Source: Janthinobacterium lividum | GTDB taxonomy: Bacteria; Pseudomonadota; Gammaproteobacteria; Burkholderiales; Burkholderiaceae_D | Assembly: GCF_011601275.1 (NCBI RefSeq) | Contig: NZ_JAAOLY010000004.1 | Coordinates: 248,001 to 312,000, forward strand | DNA: 64,000 nt | Reading direction: 5' to 3' | Shown here: piece after piece, positions 8,242 to 18,261 of the stretch | Position numbering within the stretch: the first letter of the stretch is position 1 | Layout of the letters: each line of letters starts with the position of its first letter | The notes under the pieces: model-generated | Databases searched by the model: none | Told to the model about the DNA's origin: nothing | The model's input: only the letters and a program-made list of their open reading frames with translations | Made by a program: the position numbers and the translations under genes

Positions 8242-8931
8242 TCAGCCCAGCAGCCGTCGTTTCAGCGCGGGATAGCTGCTGCGCGACACGGGTATGCCCG
8301 CGCTGGTCTGCGTGTCGAGCGCGTATTTGCCTCCCGCCGCGATCTGCAGCCTTTTGAAACCCAGGCTGTTGACGATGTAGGAGCGGTGCACGCGCAGGAA
8401 GTGGGGCGGCAGCAGGGCCATGAGCTTGTCGATAGGCAAGTCATGAAAACACTGTTCGCCGCTGCGCAGCACGATATTGCTGTAGTGGCCATCGGCTTGC
8501 ACATGGTCGATGTCGGCCATGGCGATCCATTCCAGCGCACCGCGTTTCTTGACGGCCAGCGAGGCCGCTTCCGTGTGCCGCCCCGTATAGCGTTGCAGCG
8601 CCTTGTGCAGCCGTTCGTGGCTGAAAGGCTTGGCAACGAAGTCGAGCACGCCAAACTCGAACGCGGTGATCGAGCGTTCCGCATGGGCCGAGACGATGAT
8701 GGTCTGGAACGGGGCTGTCTGGGCCAGGCGCAGCAAGTCATAGCCGTCCGCGCCATGCAGGTTCAGATCGAGCAGCAGCAAGTCGACCTGTTCCTGGGCC
8801 AGGGCGGCCAGCGCTTGCGGGACATTGTCATGCAGCGCCAGCGCTGTCAGGCGCGCGCCGAAATGCGCGCGCACCTCGCGTTCGAGGCCTTGCGCGATCA
8901 GCGGTTCATCTTCCAGTATCAACACATTCAT
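8242..8931 (-). CDS. LytTR-family response regulator
   Basis: A 229-residue regulator with a receiver domain (acidic pocket ILEDEP, phosphoacceptor D55, K near 105 in FVAKPFS) followed by a LytTR DNA-binding domain from about 125, including DHVQADGHYSNI and FLRVHRSYIVN. LytTR proteins bind imperfect direct repeats through a beta-sheet fold. It overlaps the upstream kinase gene by 4 bases, so translation is coupled. It is the AlgR/LytR type, with targets unknown. Confidence 0.93.
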   Translation of the reverse strand: MNVLILEDEPLIAQGLEREVRAHFGARLTALALHDNVPQALAALAQEQVDLLLLDLNLHGADGYDLLRLAQTAPFQTIIVSAHAERSITAFEFGVLDFVAKPFSHERLHKALQRYTGRHTEAASLAVKKRGALEWIAMADIDHVQADGHYSNIVLRSGEQCFHDLPIDKLMALLPPHFLRVHRSYIVNSLGFKRLQIAAGGKYALDTQTSAGIPVSRSSYPALKRRLLG

Positions 8932-10589
8932 GGCGCCGCCGGCAAGGTAAAGGTGAGGCGCCAGCCCGCCTGCTGCTGTTCGCTGGCATATTCACGCTGA
9001 TAGCGGGCCGCATCGCCGAACACGGCGTGCAGGCTGGCGCGGATGTACTGTTCGCCCACGCCGCCGCCCGCATGCGGGCGTGTCTCGCCTTCGGGCAGGA
9101 TCAGGGTGAGTACGTGCGTTTGCGCATGTTGTGCGATGCGCAGGATAAAGGGGGCGCCGTGGCGGTAGCGGTTGTGGCTGAACGCATTTTCCAGCGCCGT
9201 CAGCAAGGTGGCGGGCGGCACGGTGATGCCCGCCGCCTCGCCATCGAGCTGCAGGCTGCACGGCTGCTGCAGCCGCGTGCCCATGATGCTCAGGTAATTC
9301 TCGCACAGGGCCAGTTCCTGCGTCAGGGCGATGCTGGGCTGCTGGGCGAATTCGTTGAGCATGCGCAATTCGGCGCCCAGTGCCTCGATGAAGGTTTCGG
9401 CCGCCTGCGGCGATTGCGCGTTGAGTTCGCTGATCAGGCTCAGGGAATTCATCAGGAAATGCGGCTGCATGCTTTTGCGCAAGAGCTGGTTTTCCAGCTG
9501 CTGGGCGCGTGCCGCTTTGCTGCGCTCGCCCAGCAGCTGGGCCAGCAATTGCGCGCACAGGGGCAGCAGCAAGAAGCACACGACGAGGGCGAAGCCGCCT
9601 TCGGCAAACTGGCTGCCCGTCAGCAGGAACAGGGCGCACGAGGCCAGCGCGATCAAGGCGCCGCCGAGACTGCCCGGCAAGCGGCGCCAGAGGGCGCCCA
9701 GATTGAGCGCCAGGCTCGCTGCCAGGCCCGTCAAAAACATCCACCAGCAGCGCGAGTCGAAATGCGCGGGCAGTGCGCCGGCCAGTGCGCTGGCCGCCAG
9801 CAGCACGGCCGCCGCCAGCGGCCAGCGGGGCAGCCGGTATGCCGTATAAAAATACAGGGGCAGCAGGGCGGAAAACAGCCAGGTCAGGGCGCTGACGGCG
9901 TACAGGCGCGGCAAATGCATGGGATAGGTATAGCCGGCAACGCTGCGCCAGAGTTCCACCACCAGCAGCAGCGCCGCCACCAGGCATAGCGCGGCAAACA
10001 TGGCCCAGTGCCGCTGCCGCTGGTACAGCGCCGTCAAGGCGAGAAACAGCAGGGCGACGGCGCCCAAGGCCCCGGCCAGGAGCAGTGGCGGCAGCCTGTA
10101 CCAGGCCAGCGCCGCGCGGTAGTCTTGCCGGTCGACCAGGTACAGCGCATACAATGGCGACGCCAGGCGGACCTGCGCCTGCTGCGTCGACAGCAGCAGG
10201 CGCAGGTGGTGCGTGCCCATGGCCAACTGCTGCGGCCTCAGGTGGATGGCGAAATCGATGTCGCCCGCGCGCTCACCGCTGGCCTGGCGGGCCGGCTGGC
10301 CATTGTTGCCGATCAATATGCCATCGAGCCAGACTTCGCTGGAAGCCAGCGCCGACAGCACCAGCAGCTGCGTCGACGAGGGCGTGGCGGCCAGGGTGAC
10401 ATCGCGCTCGACGCACAGCAGCTGGCCCGGCTTGAGCAGCTGGTACAGCGAGGCGGCGGGCGTGGCGCGCGTTGCGCCGCAGGCGCGCCAGCCTTCGGCC
10501 AGCGATAGCCTGTCCATGCCCATGGCGAAAGAGGGCAAGGCCAGGCAGCACAGCAGCAGGTAGCGGAAGACGGAGGGCATGGCGGGCAT
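8928..10589 (-). CDS. LytS-type sensor histidine kinase with 7TM sensor
   Basis: This 553-residue membrane kinase has a signal-like segment (10-24), a periplasmic region to about 160 rich in beta strands (7TMR-DISM extracellular type), seven hydrophobic segments between about 165 and 355, and a HisKA_7TM/His_kinase domain with the phosphoacceptor in MQPHFLMNSL (H377). The ATPase domain carries ALENAFSHN and a degenerate glycine loop (HAGGGVGEQYI). It is the partner of the LytTR regulator that overlaps its 3' end. The sensed signal is unknown; the periplasmic module often resembles carbohydrate-binding folds. Confidence 0.9.
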   Translation of the reverse strand: MPAMPSVFRYLLLCCLALPSFAMGMDRLSLAEGWRACGATRATPAASLYQLLKPGQLLCVERDVTLAATPSSTQLLVLSALASSEVWLDGILIGNNGQPARQASGERAGDIDFAIHLRPQQLAMGTHHLRLLLSTQQAQVRLASPLYALYLVDRQDYRAALAWYRLPPLLLAGALGAVALLFLALTALYQRQRHWAMFAALCLVAALLLVVELWRSVAGYTYPMHLPRLYAVSALTWLFSALLPLYFYTAYRLPRWPLAAAVLLAASALAGALPAHFDSRCWWMFLTGLAASLALNLGALWRRLPGSLGGALIALASCALFLLTGSQFAEGGFALVVCFLLLPLCAQLLAQLLGERSKAARAQQLENQLLRKSMQPHFLMNSLSLISELNAQSPQAAETFIEALGAELRMLNEFAQQPSIALTQELALCENYLSIMGTRLQQPCSLQLDGEAAGITVPPATLLTALENAFSHNRYRHGAPFILRIAQHAQTHVLTLILPEGETRPHAGGGVGEQYIRASLHAVFGDAARYQREYASEQQQAGWRLTFTLPAAP

Positions 10590-10764
10590 TGTAGCTGCTC
10601 ATTTGCTACCCTGTTGCTACCCCTTTGCAACATTTTCATCCACTTCGGTGCCATTCATGCGGGCCACGTGCAGTTCGTGCACGGCTCGCCAACGGTGTGT
10701 AAAAGACACTTACCATGCATCAGCGCCGTGCTGTGGACACGGCCCTCACCATGGAATATTAATT

Positions 10765-12879
10765 ATGCAAAGCAGCAAATACTACGGTTTCGCCGGCGCG
10801 CTGGCGCTGTTCTGCGGCGCGGCGCCAGCCGCTCCTGCTCCCTCATCCGCTCCTTCCGCTGCGCTGGCCGCGCGCCTGGCCGATTTCGACGGCTGGGTCG
10901 CGCAACGCATGGACAAGGCCCGTATCCCGGGCGTTACCGTCGGTTTCAGCCAGGGGGACGTGGAATGGGTCAAAGGCTATGGCTATGCGGACCTGGAAAA
11001 CCGCGTGCCGGCCACGGCCCGGTCCAGCTACCGGCTGGCGTCCGTCACCAAGCCCATGACGGCGGTGGCCATCCTGCAACTGGTCGAACGGGGCAAGATC
11101 GACCTGGATGCACCCGTGCAAACCTATGTGCCGTACTTCCCCGTCAAACCGTTTCCCGTGACCGTGCGCCAGTTGCTGGGCCACCTGGGCGGTATCGACG
11201 CCTACCGCAACAGCAAGGCGGAAAAGCACTTCAAGGAGCACAAGGATACGCGCCAGTCCATCGCCGTCTTCGAGCAATTCGACCTGATCGCCGAACCGGG
11301 CACGCGCTTCCGCTACACCAGCTATGGCTACAACTTGCTGGGCGCCGTCATCGAGAGTGCCTCGGGCGAAAGCTATGGCGGCTACATGCGGCGCCACGTG
11401 TGGGGGCCGCTGGGCATGGACACCATCGTGATGGATGACCCCGACGCCGTGATCGCCCATCGCGTGCGTGGCTACCGGCTGGCCGGCAAGGAGTGGAAAA
11501 ATGCGGAATTCGTCGACATCAGCAGCCGCTTTTCCGCCGGCGGCACGCGCGCCAGCGTGCCCGACATGCTGGCGTTCGGCAGGGGCGTGCATGAAGGCAA
11601 AATCCTGTCGGCGGCCAGCGTGGCCGCCATGGTGCAGCCGATGGCCACGCGCGCCGGCCGCTTGACGGACTATGGCATGGGCTGGGAAGTCGTCCCGACG
11701 GGCGGGCGCTACGCCATCGCCCACAGCGGCCAGCAGCCGGAAACCGTCACCTATCTGTACAGTTTTCCATCGCGCAAGCTCACCATTGCCGTCGCCGCCA
11801 ACCTCGAGCGAGCCAATCCCGAGGTGTTCGTGCAGCGCCTGTTCGAGGTGGTCACGGGCGAACCGTGGCAGCTGAACACGTATATCGCCGATGCGGGCGC
11901 GCAGCGCGCGTACCAGGTGGCGCAAGGCCTGTTCGAGGAAGGCAGGTCATACGTCGAGCGCACGGATCAGCCGTATGCCGATGCGGCCGCCACGCGCGAA
12001 GCCTTTATGCAAATCAACCGGCAAGCGCTGGCGCCCGATGCCAGGGCGGCGCGCGCCTACATCGACGCGGCCCGCCATCCCGCAGGCGGCCGCGTGTTTC
12101 TCACGGCCGGCGCCAGCATGGCCAGGCAGCTGCGCGAGGCAGGCGTCGACCTGAATCAATACGCGCGCGGCGGCGCGCTGGCGTTTGCACGCGACTATGT
12201 CCTGTTGTCGCAAGGCACAAAGGCGGGTGCCTTGCCTCGCTTCGATCCCGTTTTCGAGCAAGCCATCGTGACCCTGGCTGGCAGCTGGGACCGCACGGCC
12301 GCCATCGCCTGGCCGGCCGCGCTCGCCTCCATCGCCGCACTCGATGGCCAGCTGCGCGCGGCCTTCCGCGGCCAGCGCGCCTATCCCGATTTCGTGCCCG
12401 AGCTGCAGGAATTGGCGCAAGCGTCGGACGCGCGCGGCGAGGCGGAGGCTGCGCTGGCGGCCAGCCGTTTGGCCGTGGAACTGTATCCGCTCAGCGACCG
12501 CGCACACGCGCTGCAAGGCTTGACCCTGCTGCGCGCCGGCAAGACGGAAGCTGCCCTCGCTGCCCTGCGCCTGGCGCTGGAGCGCGATCCGCTCGGTGCG
12601 GCCAGTCCGGCGGCGCTGAACCTGGAAGCCTATCGGTTGAAAGGCAGCGGCGCCGTGGCGCAAGGCATGGCGGTGCTGCAGGCGGCCGTCAGCCTGCATC
12701 CGCGCGACGCGAATCTGCACGACAGCCTGGCCGATTTTTATGTGGAGCAAGGCTTGCGCCCGCAGGCTGTCGCGGCGTACCGCCAGGCGCTGCAGCTTGA
12801 TCCCCGCTATCCGGGCGCCGTGGGGGCCAAAGCGGCGATCATCCGCCTCGGTGGAGAGGCGAGGGCGCTGGCGCCATAG
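10765..12879 (+). CDS. Secreted beta-lactamase-family serine hydrolase with C-terminal TPR domain
   Basis: This 704-residue protein starts at ATG 10765; an in-frame extension to 10579 overlaps the divergent kinase gene and is rejected. A signal peptide covers about 1-24. The class-C beta-lactamase/penicillin-binding fold spans about 35-400, with the nucleophile SVTK (S93, K96), the second motif YTS (Y184) and an HSGQ motif replacing KTG. A middle region follows, then TPR-like helical repeats from about 560 to the end. The family includes esterases, D-aminopeptidases and peptidoglycan enzymes, so the substrate is open. The TPR tail suggests a periplasmic protein partner. It stands alone. Confidence 0.87.
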   Translation: MQSSKYYGFAGALALFCGAAPAAPAPSSAPSAALAARLADFDGWVAQRMDKARIPGVTVGFSQGDVEWVKGYGYADLENRVPATARSSYRLASVTKPMTAVAILQLVERGKIDLDAPVQTYVPYFPVKPFPVTVRQLLGHLGGIDAYRNSKAEKHFKEHKDTRQSIAVFEQFDLIAEPGTRFRYTSYGYNLLGAVIESASGESYGGYMRRHVWGPLGMDTIVMDDPDAVIAHRVRGYRLAGKEWKNAEFVDISSRFSAGGTRASVPDMLAFGRGVHEGKILSAASVAAMVQPMATRAGRLTDYGMGWEVVPTGGRYAIAHSGQQPETVTYLYSFPSRKLTIAVAANLERANPEVFVQRLFEVVTGEPWQLNTYIADAGAQRAYQVAQGLFEEGRSYVERTDQPYADAAATREAFMQINRQALAPDARAARAYIDAARHPAGGRVFLTAGASMARQLREAGVDLNQYARGGALAFARDYVLLSQGTKAGALPRFDPVFEQAIVTLAGSWDRTAAIAWPAALASIAALDGQLRAAFRGQRAYPDFVPELQELAQASDARGEAEAALAASRLAVELYPLSDRAHALQGLTLLRAGKTEAALAALRLALERDPLGAASPAALNLEAYRLKGSGAVAQGMAVLQAAVSLHPRDANLHDSLADFYVEQGLRPQAVAAYRQALQLDPRYPGAVGAKAAIIRLGGEARALAP

Positions 12880-12891
12880 GTGATGCCTTAC

Positions 12892-13010
12892 AACACCTAA
12901 CAAAACCGTAGCGAGCGGAAGGAAGTTGCGGTTGAAAAGCGCAACTGTACGAAGGTACAGTGAGCATCGCAGACCGCAAATTACGACGCGCAGTAGGTTT
13001 GATAGGTGTT
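12892..13010. repeat. Structured intergenic element with terminal inverted repeats
   Basis: A 119-bp block is bounded by AACACCTA (12892-12899) and TAGGTGTT (13003-13010), extended inward by CAAAACC (12901-12907) opposite GGTTTG (12996-13001). A second stem pairs TTGCGGT (12926-12932) with ACCGCAA (12973-12979), and within it CTGTAC-GAAG-GTACAG (12945-12960) makes a perfect 6-bp hairpin with a four-base loop. Three nested stems suggest either a folded RNA or a small non-autonomous mobile element. It has no coding capacity. It lies between the serine hydrolase and the amino acid importer. Confidence 0.65.
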
Positions 13011-13110
13011 CTTAGATGAAATCTGCATAAATATGGGTGAAAAGATTCCTTTTTGGAAATAAGGGCGCCGCGGTCTAATGGCGGCATTCGTTATCCACCA
13101 GAGGAATCCC

Positions 13111-13941
13111 ATGCAGACCCGTCTTCACTTCGCCGCGCTTCTTTTCACCACCATCGCCTTCACCCAGGTGGCGCAAGCGGACCAGCTGGCCAGCATCAAG
13201 GCGAAGGGCGAGCTGGTCTGCGGCACCCTGGGCACGGACGAGCCGAACAGTTTCATCGACGCCAGGTCGCGCCAGCTGGTCGGCTATGAAGTGGACTTGT
13301 GCCGCGCCATCGCCCAGGGCCTTGGCGTCAAACCCGTGATCAAGCAGCTGGCCGTGGCCGCCCGCATTCCCGAATTGCAGCAGGGCCGCATCGACATCCT
13401 GACGGCGTCCCTGACGCACAACAAGGAGCGTGAAGCGCTGATCGATTTTTCCCTGTCCACGTTTTACACGGGCCAGCGCGTGCTGGTCAAAAAAAGCAGC
13501 AATATCACGACGGTCGCTGGCCTGGCCGGCAAGAAAGTGCTGACCGTCAAGGGGGGCACGCAGGAGCCGAATATCCGCAAGGCCGTGCCCGGCGTGGATG
13601 TGGTGACGTTCGAGACAGCGGGCCAGGCGTACCTGGGTTTGCAGCAGGGAAAAGGCGCCGGCTATGTCGACGATGAAGTCTCGCTGCTCAACAACTACGC
13701 CAAGCTGGGCGCCGCGCAAAAAGACTATATTGTGCTGCCGCAAAACATCAGCCAGGAAGTGTTTGCCTTCGGCATCCGCAAGGGCGAAACGGGCGTGAAA
13801 ACAGCCGTCGATCAGGTGCTGCGCGGGCTCGAGAAATCGGGCGAGGCGGAAAAGCTGTTCTTCAAATGGTATGGCCCGACGAGCAATGTGAAATTCCAGA
13901 AACGCACATTTAGGATTGAATCGGACAAGGTCGACGCCTGA
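13111..13941 (+). CDS. Polar amino acid ABC transporter substrate-binding protein
   Basis: A 276-residue family-3 solute-binding protein. The signal peptide ends near VAQA-DQ, and the mature start (IKAKGELVCGTLG) is typical of glutamate/aspartate- and cystine-type binding proteins. The ligand-domain signature GYEVDLCRAIAQGLG follows. ATG 13111 has AGAGGAA upstream. It opens a four-gene rightward operon with two permeases and an ATPase. The ligand is probably an acidic or polar amino acid; the exact one is not determinable. Confidence 0.92.
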   Translation: MQTRLHFAALLFTTIAFTQVAQADQLASIKAKGELVCGTLGTDEPNSFIDARSRQLVGYEVDLCRAIAQGLGVKPVIKQLAVAARIPELQQGRIDILTASLTHNKEREALIDFSLSTFYTGQRVLVKKSSNITTVAGLAGKKVLTVKGGTQEPNIRKAVPGVDVVTFETAGQAYLGLQQGKGAGYVDDEVSLLNNYAKLGAAQKDYIVLPQNISQEVFAFGIRKGETGVKTAVDQVLRGLEKSGEAEKLFFKWYGPTSNVKFQKRTFRIESDKVDA

Positions 13942-13961
13942 ACCTTGCCTGGCTCTTCCGC

Positions 13962-14639
13962 ATGTTTGATCTGAACTTCTTGCTGGCCGGCGACTACCGC
14001 GACTGGCTGCTGTCCGGCCTGCTGCTCTCCCTGCAACTGATGGGCATCACCTTGCTCTTGGCCCTGCCGCTCGCGTGCGGCGTGGCCATGCTGCGCCTGG
14101 CGCCGTCGCGCCTGCTCAACGGGCTGGGCGCCGCGTATGTCGAGCTGATCCGCAACGTGCCCTTGCTGGCCCACTTCCTGTTCTGGTATTTCGGCGCGCC
14201 AGAATTGCTGCCCGATACGTGGAAGGAGCGCTTGTATGCCGGCAATATCGAAGCCGCCAGCGCCATCGCGGCCCTGACTTTGTACACGGCCGCCTACATG
14301 GCGGAAGACATCCGCAGCGGTATCCGCGCCATACCAGCCCAGCAATTCGAAGCGGGCCGGGCGCTGGGTTTCGGTTTTCTTGCCACCATGCGCCTGTGCA
14401 TCGTGCCACAGGCACTGCGCCTGGCCGCGCCACCGCTGCTGTCGCAAACGCTGAACCTGTGGCAAAACACCAGCATCGCCACCGTCATCGGCGTGGCCGA
14501 GCTGATGTACCAGACGCAGCGCGTGGAAGCGGCCTCGTTCCGCAGCATGGACGCGTTCGTCTTCGCCAGCGTGGCGTATCTGGCTGTTTCGCTGCTCATC
14601 GCGGGCCTGGCGGCCTTGCTGCAAAAGAAGGTGTCCTGA
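13962..14639 (+). CDS. Amino acid ABC transporter permease (GltJ-like)
   Basis: This 225-residue inner-membrane permease of the HAAT/PAAT type has about five hydrophobic segments and the EAA-loop region QFEAGRALGFGFLATM that contacts the ATPase. It lies 20 bases after the binding-protein gene, and its TGA shares one base with the next permease ATG. Together the two permeases form the heterodimeric channel, as in GltJ/GltK. Confidence 0.92.
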   Translation: MFDLNFLLAGDYRDWLLSGLLLSLQLMGITLLLALPLACGVAMLRLAPSRLLNGLGAAYVELIRNVPLLAHFLFWYFGAPELLPDTWKERLYAGNIEAASAIAALTLYTAAYMAEDIRSGIRAIPAQQFEAGRALGFGFLATMRLCIVPQALRLAAPPLLSQTLNLWQNTSIATVIGVAELMYQTQRVEAASFRSMDAFVFASVAYLAVSLLIAGLAALLQKKVS

Positions 14640-15327
14640 TGCTGGAACTCATACACGATTACTGGCTGTATTTCCTCGTCGGCCGCTATCCCGAGGGGCC
14701 GCTGGGCGGCCTCGCATTGACGGTGCTGCTGGCCGGCCTGGCGCTGGTGCTCAGTCTGCCGTTCGGCTTGCTGCTGGGGCTGGCGCGCCTCAGTCCCTGG
14801 CGGCTGCTGCGCTGGCCCGTCGCCGCGCTGATCCACGTGGTACGGGGCATCCCCTTGCTGCTCGTCATCTTCTGGGCCTATTTCTTCCTGCCCAGCATTA
14901 CCGGTCATGAAAGCGGGCAGTTCGGCACCATGCTGGCCGCCCTCGTCATTTTCGACGGCATTTATCTGGCGGAAATCGTGCGGGCCGGTGTGCAAGCCGT
15001 GCCCAGGGGACAGGCCGAGGCGGCCCGTTCCCTGGGCTTGACTTATCTGGACAGCATGCGCCAGGTCGTGCTGCCGCAGGCGCTGCGCCACATGCTGCCT
15101 TCGCTGGTCAACCAGTTCGTCTCGACCATCAAGGAAACCTCGCTGGGAACCATCATCGGCCTGGCTGAAGTGTCGTTCATCGCTACGCAAGTCAATGGCC
15201 TGGTGCTGACGAAACCCGTGCAAGTGTATTTCCTGCTGAGCATGACGTATTTTGTTTTATGTTTCAGCCTGTCGCGCGCCGCCTTCTGGCTTGAGCGGCG
15301 CCAGGCGCGTCTCTTGAAAGCGGCAGC

Positions 15328-15331
<4 letters not shown>
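14639..15331 (+). CDS. Amino acid ABC transporter permease (GltK-like)
   Basis: A 230-residue second permease starting at ATG 14639, which overlaps the preceding stop codon (TGATG). It contains a conserved permease loop ([20 protein letters not shown]) and five to six hydrophobic segments. A longer frame upstream to 14075 lies inside the first permease and is not real. Its own TGA overlaps the ATPase start by 4 bases, so the operon is translationally coupled throughout. Confidence 0.92.
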
Positions 15332-16071
<740 letters not shown>

Positions 16072-16176
16072 TTGGCGGCTGTGTGCGCAAGCGAACGGTA
16101 TTTCGCCGGCGGCAAGCGCACGCTAGCCAGGCAAGCGGCGCACGGTGCGCCAGCAGCCGACCAGGAGGGCCGTACC

Positions 16177-16743
16177 ATGTCACGCATCATCGCAGGTCAT
16201 TTTCAGTTGCAGGAACAGATAGACGCCGCGCGCGCGGCCCTGAACCAGGCGGGCTTTCCCGATAGCCGCATCAGTTCCTTCTTTGTCAACCAGCCGGGTC
16301 AGCACGACTTGCACGCGCTCGGCGGCGACCGCGACATGTCGCCGGGCGCGAAAGAGACGCCGGAGGGCGTTGCCGAAGGCGTGGCCGTCGGGGCTGCCGT
16401 CGGTGCGGGCATCGGCGCGGCCACCACTCTGGCGACAGGGCCGCTGGGCCCGGTGGTGGGAGCGCTGGTGGGCGCCCACGTGGGTTCGCTCTACAGTTTC
16501 AACAAGATGAAGGATGCGGGCGAGCCCGAAGAAAATGGTGAGGGGAATGGCGAAAACCGCCGCCAGCCCCGTCATCCGGGCATGCTGATCGCCGTCGCGC
16601 TGGGCGGTCCCGACGAGCGCGAACGGGCGCTCGAAGCGCTGCACCGGCTGGGCGCCGAGCATATCGAGGAAGCGGAAGGCACGATCGCCAATGGCGACTG
16701 GCATGATTTCGACCCGCTCAGCATACCCGTGCTGGTGGCGTGA
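16177..16743 (+). CDS. Glycine-zipper-containing hypothetical protein
   Basis: This 188-residue protein starts at ATG 16177 after a strong AGGAGGG. The N-terminal region (IAGHFQLQEQIDAARAAL) resembles domains found in stress and general stress proteins. A Gly/Ala/Val-rich stretch (about 65-110) with GxxxG spacing looks like a glycine zipper or double membrane hairpin. The C-terminal part (MLIAVALGGPDERERALEAL, then AEHIEEAEG) forms a second small alpha/beta unit. It may be a membrane-associated stress protein, but the function is not recognised. It is not clearly part of the transporter operon. Confidence 0.7.
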   Translation: MSRIIAGHFQLQEQIDAARAALNQAGFPDSRISSFFVNQPGQHDLHALGGDRDMSPGAKETPEGVAEGVAVGAAVGAGIGAATTLATGPLGPVVGALVGAHVGSLYSFNKMKDAGEPEENGEGNGENRRQPRHPGMLIAVALGGPDERERALEALHRLGAEHIEEAEGTIANGDWHDFDPLSIPVLVA

Positions 16744-16939
16744 ACCGGCGCGCCAGCCGTGGAATATGCATAAGTTCCGCGCTGCATGAAATTTAGGTAT
16801 GATCCTTGTTAGTATTCGTAATTATTGGTAAACAATGCCGACAGGGATAGTTTCCGCGCGCCCCAAGTGACACCGGACCAAGGTGACTGCCTGTAGTACT
16901 TGCCTCGCATGCTAACGAGTATGAATAGGAGGTCGCGTC

Positions 16940-17293
16940 ATGACACAGGCATGGTTCATTCTGACACGGGCCGATGGGCGCGACATCTGCGCGCCCTCGC
17001 CGGCACAGCTGGCCGATGCGCTGGCCGAGGTCTACCGTGGTGGCGCGCCGGACGGCAGCCCGGCCGCCGTCCTGTTGCGCTTCGGCTACGACGATGGCTT
17101 GATGTATCAGGTCGAGGTCGCTAGCGGAGGCGAAGTCACTTTCGAGGAATGGTCGGACCGCGATTGTGAAATCGCCCTGGCCACGCCGCGCCATATGTCG
17201 GCCCTGCCGCAGGACGACGCCCTGCAGCTGTGGCAGTGGCTGGCGCAGCGCCAGGTGGCGAAGATCCGCAGCCAGCCCTGGCAGGGCGGCTAG
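16940..17293 (+). CDS. Conserved hypothetical protein, 117 residues
   Basis: A small acidic cytosolic protein from ATG 16940, preceded by an excellent AGGAGG site seven bases upstream. Predicted content is beta strands (MTQAWFILTRADG, LLRFGYDDGLMYQVEV, GEVTFEEWSD) and a C-terminal helix with LWQWLAQRQV. No signal, membrane segment or catalytic motif is visible. The preceding 196 bases are AT-richer and hold its promoter. It converges with the Usp gene. The function is unknown. Confidence 0.7.
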   Translation: MTQAWFILTRADGRDICAPSPAQLADALAEVYRGGAPDGSPAAVLLRFGYDDGLMYQVEVASGGEVTFEEWSDRDCEIALATPRHMSALPQDDALQLWQWLAQRQVAKIRSQPWQGG

Positions 17294-17313
17294 CCCTCCA
17301 CTTTGAATAATCC

Positions 17314-18180
17314 CTAGTGCGCCATCAGCACGGGGATCGTCATGCTTTGCAGAATCGTGCGCGTGACGCCACCGAGGATGGTTTCGCGCAGGCGCGAATG
17401 GCCATACGCTCCCATCACCAGCAAGTCGGCCGACAGGTCGGCAGCCTGCGACAGCAGCGCTTCGCCGATATCGCCGCGCCGCACGCCACCGCCATCGAGC
17501 AAATGCAGCCGCGCTTCCACGCCGTGGCGCGCCAGGTATTGCGTCAGTTCCGCGCCCGGCTGTTCGCCGTGCTCGGCGGCATGCACCTGGGCGTCAAAGA
17601 TAGCCACGTGGACTTGCCCGGCGCGCTGCAGCAGGGGCAGGGCGGCGCTCACGGCACGGCTCGCTTCCTTGCTGGCATTCCAGGATATGAGCACATTGCG
17701 GGCGGCTGCCGGCGGCGCCAGCAGGGGCAGCGGCGGCGCATACGGCACGATCAGCACGGGACGGCCCGAATGCAGCAGCACATAGGCGGGAAAGTCGCGC
17801 ATCACGGACGGAGATTTATCCTTGGCATTGTATTGGCTGATCACGACCAGGTCCGCATAGCGGGCCAGCAGGCTGATGCCGCCCGCCGCTTCGTCGTCGA
17901 GCACGCGTTGCTCGAACGAAGCGACGCCGGCCGCGCGCACTTGCGCTTCAAAACCGTCGAGGGCGCGCGTGGCCCGGTCGCGCAGGAAATTCAGATGCAA
18001 GCTCAGGTTCGGGTCCGCATCGAGGTCGGGCTGGTTCTGGTACAGCAGGCGCGACACGCCCGTCAGCGCCACGCCCGTCAGGTGGCCGCCGCAAGCCTGA
18101 GCGATGCTGGCTGCCGCTTCGATGCGGGCGGAGCGCCCGGCGCTGTCGTCGATGTGGAGCAATACGGTCTTGTATGTCAT
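17314..18180 (-). CDS. Universal stress protein, tandem UspA domains
   Basis: This 288-residue protein has two Usp domains (about 1-145 and 150-288). The N-terminal copy starts MTYKTVLLHIDDS. The C-terminal copy retains the ATP-binding signature GAYGHSRLRETILGG followed by TIPVLM. A longer frame reaching 19146 runs through the divergent phaB gene and is rejected. Tandem Usp proteins act in stationary-phase, redox and low-oxygen stress. It is divergent from phaB, sharing a 168-bp regulatory region with paired TTGAT motifs. Confidence 0.93.
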   Translation of the reverse strand: MTYKTVLLHIDDSAGRSARIEAAASIAQACGGHLTGVALTGVSRLLYQNQPDLDADPNLSLHLNFLRDRATRALDGFEAQVRAAGVASFEQRVLDDEAAGGISLLARYADLVVISQYNAKDKSPSVMRDFPAYVLLHSGRPVLIVPYAPPLPLLAPPAAARNVLISWNASKEASRAVSAALPLLQRAGQVHVAIFDAQVHAAEHGEQPGAELTQYLARHGVEARLHLLDGGGVRRGDIGEALLSQAADLSADLLVMGAYGHSRLRETILGGVTRTILQSMTIPVLMAH

Positions 18181-18261
18181 GGCCTGTCCTCTCGCTGTGC
18201 GGTAGCGGCCATTCTGGCACAGTCCGGGGTGCCGGCCGCGCACGACTGCATCAGACTGAGC

